From: Sphingomonas aliaeris
Lineage (GTDB): Bacteria > Pseudomonadota > Alphaproteobacteria > Sphingomonadales > Sphingomonadaceae
DNA: 64,000 nt
NCBI RefSeq assembly: GCF_016743815.1
Contig: NZ_CP061036.1
Span: forward strand, 1-64,000
Reading direction: 5' to 3'
Position 1 is the first letter of the stretch. Each line of letters starts with the position of its first letter. Both the position numbers and the translations under genes were made by a program. The notes beneath the pieces are model-generated. The model saw nothing but the letters and a program-made list of their open reading frames with translations. It ran no database searches and was not told where the DNA came from. This document shows, piece by piece, positions 59,169 through 64,000 of the stretch.

Positions 59169-59747
59169 TCATCCACGCCCGCCTTCCCGCTCCCCCTCCC
59201 CTTCGGCCTTGGTCGTGACGGGCAGTTCCAGATCGAGTTCAGGTTGCTGGTCGTCGGCCGGGGGCGCATCCGCGTTGGGAACCCATCGTTCGATTGCATC
59301 GCCCTCGCGTTCGCAGCGTTGACAGGTGGTGGAGTCGTAGGTCGACAGCAGCGACCGTTCCTGCCGGTCGCGATCCCAGACCGCGGCCGCGTCCTTGACC
59401 AGGTCCGCGCTCCCGCAAACGTCACAGATCGGCGTGACAGGGTTCCGGTTCACGGGTTCCATGGCATCGGCGGTGCAGACGCTCCAGTCGCCATAGAACT
59501 TGCCGTCATGCGGCAAGCAATCGCCGGCGAGTTGGATGGCATGTTCGCCGAGCCCGTCGTGGAAATGGATTTCCGCCTGGGGGAAGAACTTTTCCAGCAC
59601 CGCTTTCGAGCCGCGGATCTTCACCTCGCTGCCATAGGTAGTGTGGACGTAGCTAAGCGGGCCGATCGTCGGACCGGCAGCGCCCCAATTGCTCATGTCC
59701 TGATCGGGCGTGGCGCGGCCGTGGAAGAGGTAGAGATAGAGGCTCAT
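59169..59747 (-). CDS. Zinc-finger-like protein of 192 aa, unknown
   Basis: ATG 59747. The N-terminal half is SLYLYLFHGRATPDQDMSNW, GAAGPTIGPLSYVHTTYGSE, VKIRGSKAVLEKFFPQAEIH. The C-terminal half has CDVCGSADLVKD and TTCQRCEREGDAIE, two CxxC pairs for zinc. The tail is Glu/Gly-rich and includes a GEGEREGG run coded by a purine-rich tract. Similar hypothetical proteins occur on related plasmids; I know no function. It precedes the GHKL gene by 24 bases. Confidence 0.6.
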   Translation of the reverse strand: MSLYLYLFHGRATPDQDMSNWGAAGPTIGPLSYVHTTYGSEVKIRGSKAVLEKFFPQAEIHFHDGLGEHAIQLAGDCLPHDGKFYGDWSVCTADAMEPVNRNPVTPICDVCGSADLVKDAAAVWDRDRQERSLLSTYDSTTCQRCEREGDAIERWVPNADAPPADDQQPELDLELPVTTKAEGEGEREGGRG

Positions 59748-59818
59748 GGCATGAACTCCGCAGAGGGGACGCGCGCGAGCGCAAGGCGCAGTGCATTTGC
59801 ACCGCGAGCGGCTGTCGG

Positions 59819-60460
59819 TCAGAGGACCGCGATTTCCTTGGTGATCGGGGCGGTGCTTTCGACCTGCGTCGCACCAAGGCTGTCAAACGTCTCGACGTCT
59901 GACCGGTCGGCGTACCGATCCTTGGTCACGAGCCCGTAGATCGGGTTGCCGGCATAGCGGGCGAAGCCGAGGGCATCGACGCTCGCTACTCGCCGGAAGA
60001 CGACACCCACCATGCCCGTGGGCACCCAGTCGGCCCAATCCCCGGAAGCGCTGGTCGAGGCGTATTCTCCGATCACGGCCTGATAGGCGGCGCGGCGGCG
60101 CAGGACGTGGCTTTCCGTCTGCGGAACCTCCTCACCTGTGAAGGCGGCGTAGCGGTCGGGATGCCAGGCCCGGACCGATCGCCGTGCGTTCTCGACCTGC
60201 AGTCCAATGCCGGCAGTCGGCAGGCGGCGGAACTCGGCCGCGAATGCGAGGAGGACGAGCGCCCAGTCGACATCCTCTTCGTAGAAAGGGTCGTCTCGGC
60301 GGAGCGCCTCGGGGACTGCCGCCTGGCGCTCGTCCGAGAGGACGTAGCCGCCATGATCGGCTGTTGTGACGTGCCAGACCCCAGGCAGGACCTGGTTGGT
60401 CGTGACGGACGCTCCCCATTTGGTGTCGAGGGGCGCAGCAGTGGCGGCGAAGCGGGTCAT
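59819..60460 (-). CDS. DUF7007-like protein
   Basis: 213 aa, ATG 60460 with AAGGAG 7 bases upstream. GVWHVTTADHGGYVLSDERQ, then AAVPEALRRDDPFYEEDVDW and ALVLLAFAAEF form the signature that I recall as DUF7007 (HGG, YEED). The rest is alpha-beta (VRAWHPDRYAAFTGEEVPQT, SHVLRRRAAYQAVIGEYAST). Common on alphaproteobacterial plasmids near antirestriction-type genes; function unknown. Confidence 0.72.
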   Translation of the reverse strand: MTRFAATAAPLDTKWGASVTTNQVLPGVWHVTTADHGGYVLSDERQAAVPEALRRDDPFYEEDVDWALVLLAFAAEFRRLPTAGIGLQVENARRSVRAWHPDRYAAFTGEEVPQTESHVLRRRAAYQAVIGEYASTSASGDWADWVPTGMVGVVFRRVASVDALGFARYAGNPIYGLVTKDRYADRSDVETFDSLGATQVESTAPITKEIAVL

Positions 60461-60549
60461 CTGTCGTCTCCTTCAAGGAACGACGAACCCCTCCTCCTCT
60501 CCTTCCAGCTTCAGGAAAACATCGGGCCGCGGGCGCGTTGTGCGGCTCC

Positions 60550-60804
60550 ATGAACGACAAGACCGAGCATCCGATGAACGTCTGGCTGTTCGCCGGTTCG
60601 TCTGCCATCATGGCGCTCAGCGTCGACCGTGATGGCGAAGGGCTGCCGGGCGAACACGGGCCGTGGGTGAGGATCCGGCCGGTGACGCTGGAGCATGCAG
60701 ACGAGGCCGAGGCTCGCGCGCTCATCCGGGAACATGGCTTCTGCTGCTTCGACGCGAGTCCCAGCAAGGCGGAGGATGCTATCCGATGCGAAGCTGATCC
60801 ATGA
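60550..60804 (+). CDS. Unknown protein of 84 aa on the plus strand
   Basis: ATG 60550. MNDKTEHPMNVWLFAGSSAI, MALSVDRDGEGLPGEHGPWV and RIRPVTLEHADEAEARALIR: a small alpha-beta protein that reads well. It is divergent from the DUF7007-like gene and its last 26 bases overlap the convergent 435-aa gene. No ribosome site better than a weak GGC-rich stretch. Family unknown. Confidence 0.5.
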   Translation: MNDKTEHPMNVWLFAGSSAIMALSVDRDGEGLPGEHGPWVRIRPVTLEHADEAEARALIREHGFCCFDASPSKAEDAIRCEADP

Positions 60805-62086
60805 TCGCCGCCTCCAGGCCGTCGGCCTCGAGGTCCTCGCCATGGATGGTCACGACGGGGGCGATGCTCCGCAGCTTCTCGACTTGGCGAAGTTTGAGCC
60901 CAAGGCTGTCGGCATCACTCGCTGTGACGATCTCCAGGACGGCCTCCATCACCTCGCCGGTCGTGAAATCGCGCAAATCGAGAAGCATGTCCGGGCGCAT
61001 GTCGCCGGCAGGCGTGGCGACGTCGAAGAGGAGCCGCTTGAAGCCGACCCCGATGCCACGGCGTCGCAGCCGGTATTGCAGGTCGAGCAGGCCGACGATC
61101 GTCTGGCGCTCGGCGACGTTGTGGATGGCGACGAAGTTTGAGGGGCGTGCGATCGGCTGGGCGTAGGCGCGCAGCGCGGCGTAGCCCTCGCGCGGGTTGT
61201 GCTCGCCGACCACGGCCAGAACGAGGTACGGAGCGCCGATCTGGCGCTGGTGGATCCCGATATGGCGGATTCGGTTCTTGACCTCGAGTTCGCGGCCTTC
61301 GGCGAGCGTGATCGTCGTTCCCGATATATCGACGGCGTAGAGGAGCAGGAACGCCTGCGGCGCGTGGCCGCTGGGCCATTTCTTGGCCGCATCTCTCAGC
61401 TTGGCGAAGACGATCCCCCGATCATAGGGGTCGATGTGCGTGTAGAAGTGCCGGGCAAGCGGGACACCCGGCGCTATTTCGACGCGCTCGGCTGCGCGAC
61501 GCATTGCGGCGAACTCGCTCGCCATCGACGTGGTACGCGGCTCGCCGGCTTCGAGCGGCTCGACGGCATTGACGTGAGCCATCTCCATCAAGAGCCACAG
61601 CAGGCGCGCCAGACGCGGAATGGCGACACCGCGGGTCCGATCGTCAGGCTCGGTTTCCTCGGGCAGTTGCGCGAGCTTCTCGGGCGCCAGCCGGTGGGCG
61701 GAGAACATGCCGTCGGGCTCGTTGATCGTGCGCGGAGTCGCCGTGGCCTTTTCGCGGATGCGAGGCGGTGCCTGTTCCCGGTAAAACGGGCAGTCGAGGT
61801 CGTGTTCTGGACGGCGCTGGCGGACGCTGGTCAAGCGGCGCAGATAGTAGGTCTCCGCCTCCGACAGGTAGGCGGGCGACAGCAAGGGCGGCGGTTCAGT
61901 ATCGCCGAGGCAGCTGCAGGCGATCCATTGGTGATGGTCCCGGGCCTTCACAACCATGATGACCGACGCACGATGGTCGCTGTCCTCGCCCTCGCCGGTG
62001 TACCAGCGAACAAGGGCCTCGCGCACGACGTCCGGAACGGGCGTGCGTTGCTGCAGTCCACGGGTATCGCGCGGGACCAACCACAT
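60779..62086 (-). CDS. Unknown protein of 435 aa (possibly DUF1173-like)
   Basis: ATG 62086. VKARDHHQWIACSCLGDTEP with three Cys (CSC; CPFYRE further on) forms an N-terminal metal-type region. The middle is helical (RLARLLWLLMEMAHVNAVEP). The C-terminal half is alpha-beta: RHIGIHQRQIGAPYLVLAVV, GEHNPREGYAALRAYAQPIA, and a nuclease-like GDMRPDMLLDLRDFTTGEVM. The plan, Cys-containing start and long alpha-beta body, resembles DUF1173 proteins of alphaproteobacterial plasmids; I cannot verify it. Divergent from the gene at 62163. Confidence 0.6.
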   Translation of the reverse strand: MWLVPRDTRGLQQRTPVPDVVREALVRWYTGEGEDSDHRASVIMVVKARDHHQWIACSCLGDTEPPPLLSPAYLSEAETYYLRRLTSVRQRRPEHDLDCPFYREQAPPRIREKATATPRTINEPDGMFSAHRLAPEKLAQLPEETEPDDRTRGVAIPRLARLLWLLMEMAHVNAVEPLEAGEPRTTSMASEFAAMRRAAERVEIAPGVPLARHFYTHIDPYDRGIVFAKLRDAAKKWPSGHAPQAFLLLYAVDISGTTITLAEGRELEVKNRIRHIGIHQRQIGAPYLVLAVVGEHNPREGYAALRAYAQPIARPSNFVAIHNVAERQTIVGLLDLQYRLRRRGIGVGFKRLLFDVATPAGDMRPDMLLDLRDFTTGEVMEAVLEIVTASDADSLGLKLRQVEKLRSIAPVVTIHGEDLEADGLEAAIMDQLRIG

Positions 62087-62162
62087 GGGGAACTCTATAC
62101 GATATTATACTTGCAAGGTCCACGTTGTTCACGGTACGTTCACCCGCAAGGAGAAGTCTGCC

Positions 62163-62684
62163 ATGAAGACCGATTGCATCGAAGCCTTCGACCTCGATCT
62201 AACCCTCAAGGACGCGTCCAGCGATCCGAGCATCCGGCCCACTCGGCGGATGATCGCGGCCGCATGTATCGGTCTCGGTCCGGAGGACGCCTATTACTCG
62301 GTGCGTGAGTTGCGCGAGGCAGTGGAGTGGATCCACGAGGGCGAGCCTGCCGGAAAGCGCAAGCTGACCACCATCCTTTCGAACCACTGCGACGACTTTC
62401 AGCGGTGCATCTACTACGCGCTCGCGGGCAAGGGCATCGTCCTGGTCCTAGACGATCTGCAGTGGCTGGAAGGGGTGCTACAGGCGCGTGGCAAGCTCGC
62501 CGGCGAGTTGCTGCGCGGCAAGCGTCCGATGCTGCCGCTGGTGTCGCCCTATGTCGCCTCTGAGCCTGACGGTCCCGTGGGGAGGTTCGACGTCGACTTC
62601 GAGATCGGTCCGTCGTGGTCGTTCGACCCCGGCCCGGATTACGAGGCCTTCGATCGGGTCGTCGACCCGAAGCTGTCGCTCTGA
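62163..62684 (+). CDS. Unknown protein of 173 aa on the plus strand
   Basis: ATG 62163 preceded by AAGGAG 8 bases upstream. MKTDCIEAFDLDLTLKDASS, RRMIAAACIGLGPEDAYYSV, AGKRKLTTILSNHCDDFQRC, IVLVLDDLQWLEGVLQARGK, then an acidic C-terminus (DVDFEIGPSWSFDPGPD). A soluble alpha-beta protein of unknown family. The 76 bases between it and the divergent 435-aa gene include an AT-rich TATACGATATTATACTTG stretch, likely the promoter of one or both. Confidence 0.6.
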   Translation: MKTDCIEAFDLDLTLKDASSDPSIRPTRRMIAAACIGLGPEDAYYSVRELREAVEWIHEGEPAGKRKLTTILSNHCDDFQRCIYYALAGKGIVLVLDDLQWLEGVLQARGKLAGELLRGKRPMLPLVSPYVASEPDGPVGRFDVDFEIGPSWSFDPGPDYEAFDRVVDPKLSL

Positions 62685-62687
62685 CGG

Positions 62688-62730
62688 CAAAAGAAAGGCG
62701 GCCCTGGCTTGAGCCGGGGCCGCCCGTCTT
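62688..62730. terminator. Bidirectional terminator between convergent genes
   Basis: GGCGGCCC (62697-62704) and GGGCCGCC (62717-62724) with a 12-base loop. On the minus strand the stem is followed by TTTCTTTT, a good tail for the thermonuclease gene ending at 62748; on the plus strand the tail is weaker. Confidence 0.75.
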
Positions 62731-62747
62731 GTTCGGGGGGTGTAGGT

Positions 62748-63263
62748 TCAACGCCGCTCGCAGGCGAGGCGTTCCCCGCGACGCCATTTCTCCGGCTCGA
62801 TCCATTCGCCTGAGTGAATGCCTCGTCGGTGGCGACGCGCATCCTCGAACACCTCGACGTAGCGGGTCGCCCGCTCGGGATCGTTCTTCAGGTATTTCGT
62901 GGCCGGCACGGCGAACCCTTGGGAGATCAGTTGCTCTCCAAGATCCAACCCGTTCACGCTGACGATCGCGACGGGACGGCCGTAGCTGCTGCTCCCGACA
63001 AGGCTGATCGTTGCCTCTCCGCTCCTGAGCATGCGTGCGGTCGCGTCCTGGGCGACCTTGCCGCACGGGTAGCAGGACCCCGATCGCTCGCACTGCTGCT
63101 TTTTCTCAACCGAATCCGCGCCCGAGAAGCGGAAGTCTATCGAAACGGTGTCGCCGTCGAGCGCGCGGGCATCGCCGCGGACCTCTGGTTGGGCGATCTC
63201 CTGCCCGGGGCTGGCGCTGCACGCTGACACGGTCACCGAGAGGAGTAGCAAGAGCGGCCTCAT
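62748..63263 (-). CDS. Thermonuclease (SNase-like) lipoprotein
   Basis: 171 aa from ATG 63263. Lipoprotein signal MRPLLLLLSVTVSACSAS with lipobox VSAC. The SNase fold follows: RALDGDTVSIDFRFSGADSVE (DGD, then Arg and Glu of the active site), CERSGSCYPCGKVAQDATAR, YGRPVAIVSVNGLDLGEQLI (the second Arg) and RRHRRGIHSGEWIEPEKWRR. All three catalytic residues are visible, so it is probably an active, envelope-bound nuclease. The start overlaps the previous stop (ATGA). Confidence 0.85.
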   Translation of the reverse strand: MRPLLLLLSVTVSACSASPGQEIAQPEVRGDARALDGDTVSIDFRFSGADSVEKKQQCERSGSCYPCGKVAQDATARMLRSGEATISLVGSSSYGRPVAIVSVNGLDLGEQLISQGFAVPATKYLKNDPERATRYVEVFEDARRHRRGIHSGEWIEPEKWRRGERLACERR

Positions 63264-63505
63264 GCGAGGCGCATCTCGAGCTCGACCTCGGGCCCGTCGA
63301 CGCTTTCGGCGACGACCCGGAGGGGCTGGAGGGGGTTGCTGGTCCGAAGGATGGAGACACAGTCCAATCCGTCGTCCATCATGCGTGCTGCCACGCGCTG
63401 GGCGTTCTCGCGGCTGCAGAGCGTTCGGCGCTTCGCGCTCAAGGGCGAATGGTCGTGGAGGGCGATCATGGCCATGATCCTGGTTTGGGTGAGCTTGTTG
63501 ATCAA
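63260..63505 (-). CDS. Unknown protein of 81 aa
   Basis: ATG 63505. MINKLTQTRIMAMIALHDHS, then PLSAKRRTLCSRENAQRVAA and a beta-type end (VRVVAESVDGPEVELEMRLA-like). It overlaps both neighbours by 4 bases (ATGA at each end). No family recognised. Confidence 0.55.
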   Translation of the reverse strand: MINKLTQTRIMAMIALHDHSPLSAKRRTLCSRENAQRVAARMMDDGLDCVSILRTSNPLQPLRVVAESVDGPEVELEMRLA

Positions 63506-64000
63506 GCGAACACGGTCTTGTGAACCTTCGTCTCGGGGACGATGATCCAGGCCAGCTGGCGGAGGCCACTGAGCCTGTAGCCGGGGTAGCTGCAGCCGGG
63601 CTTTGCGAGCCCGATCTTGCGGCCCCGCCTGTGGACGATGAACTCGTCACCTTCGTAGCCGTCGGTGAACTTCACCGGGGAGGGAAGACGGATACGCATC
63701 CCGTGCTCCAGCGGTCGCGACGCGCGCGCAAGGTTATCGATGCAGCGCCGGCGCCAGTTGAGCGCGGAGGGATCGTCGGTGTCGCCGAGCAGAGCCAGGA
63801 TGCGCTCCGGGCATTCGGCTTCGGACGGTCCCATGTGCTCCGTCATATCCTTGAAGCCGAAGACGTAGCCCTCCTTGTCGCGAGGGTTCCACTTGACCAG
63901 GCAGACGACGGCGAAGGTCGGCTCGTCGACCCCATCGGTACTCGGCACCGCGGCCGCATAATAGACTTGGTTGCGGAGGCAGGAGGACGCGACGATCCGA
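63502..64000 (-). CDS. DUF6927-like protein, N-terminus beyond the window
   Basis: The frame is open to the window edge; the first visible residues RIVASSCLRNQVYYAAAVPS are upstream of the first possible start (GTG 63948) and belong to the family pattern, so the gene is cut at the right edge. Then TFAVVCLVKWNPRDKEGYVF, GFKDMTEHMGPSEAECPERI, NWRRRCIDNLARASRPLEHG, KFTDGYEGDEFIVHRRGRKI and an AWIIVPETKVHKTVFA end match a family I recall as DUF6927. At least 165 aa here. Frequent on alphaproteobacterial plasmids; no known activity. Confidence 0.75.
   Translation of the reverse strand, partial: RIVASSCLRNQVYYAAAVPSTDGVDEPTFAVVCLVKWNPRDKEGYVFGFKDMTEHMGPSEAECPERILALLGDTDDPSALNWRRRCIDNLARASRPLEHGMRIRLPSPVKFTDGYEGDEFIVHRRGRKIGLAKPGCSYPGYRLSGLRQLAWIIVPETKVHKTVFA

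Overview
The window is about 64 kb of high-GC DNA that reads as part of a large conjugative plasmid (or closely related integrative element) of an alphaproteobacterium, most likely a sphingomonad. That host call is inference. It rests on an F-type tra operon carrying a DsbC-like isomerase and an S26 protease between trbI and traW, on the alphaproteobacterial GTTC-N7-GTTC LexA box, on paired DUF736 genes, and on the set of small DUF proteins. I saw no tRNA, rRNA or chromosomal housekeeping genes. The left edge cuts traB and the right edge cuts a DUF6927-like gene.

Layout. (1) 1-16,897, plus strand: F-type type IV secretion operon: traB (3' end), dsbC-like, traV, traC, small membrane protein, trbI, S26 protease, traW, small membrane protein, traU, trbC, traN, small protein, traF, traH, and traG with a fused M23 peptidoglycan-hydrolase domain. 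(2) 16,901-25,541: SOS mutagenesis block: imuA-imuB-dnaE2 plus one downstream gene on the minus strand behind a LexA box; HNH nuclease, HU and SRAP genes on the plus strand. (3) 25,287-35,553, minus strand: RHH accessory protein, traD, traI (MobF relaxase-helicase), then about ten small envelope or unknown genes including DUF2726, a Cys-rich secreted protein, a CsgG-like protein and an SGNH hydrolase. (4) 35,554-36,940: probable oriT/regulatory region with three 16-bp palindromes, interrupted by an IS5-family element. (5) 36,941-45,948: sparse accessory genes (DUF2493, ssb, two DUF736 copies, DUF7673) separated by unusually large, highly structured intergenic regions: an eight-unit hairpin array, a duplicated 186-nt multi-stem element with a compensatory base change, and a third multi-stem structure upstream of ssb. 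(6) 45,906-63,263, nearly all minus strand: accessory genes of mostly unknown function, with a tight block (59,144 down to 51,537) encoding a GHKL ATPase, a PP-loop protein, a DUF3768 protein, a DpdA/TGT-like protein, a repeat-bearing cytosine-C5 methyltransferase, a small protein and a Mom-like protein. That block looks like a DNA hypermodification or anti-restriction system. (7) 62,163-64,000: one plus-strand gene, a thermonuclease lipoprotein and two small genes.

How the parts fit. traB-traG build the mating pore and pilus. traI, traD and the RHH protein process and deliver the DNA from the region near 35.6-36.9 kb. ssb, HU, SRAP and the imu cassette would handle single-stranded or damaged DNA on entry. 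The modification block could protect plasmid DNA from host restriction.

Quality note: at least seven genes (traV, traU, traN, the gene after dnaE2, imuB, an 88-aa-class gene near 43 kb, and the methyltransferase) are each restored by adding or removing one base in a short G/C run. I treat these as probable homopolymer sequencing errors rather than decay, and I annotate the genes across the shift.
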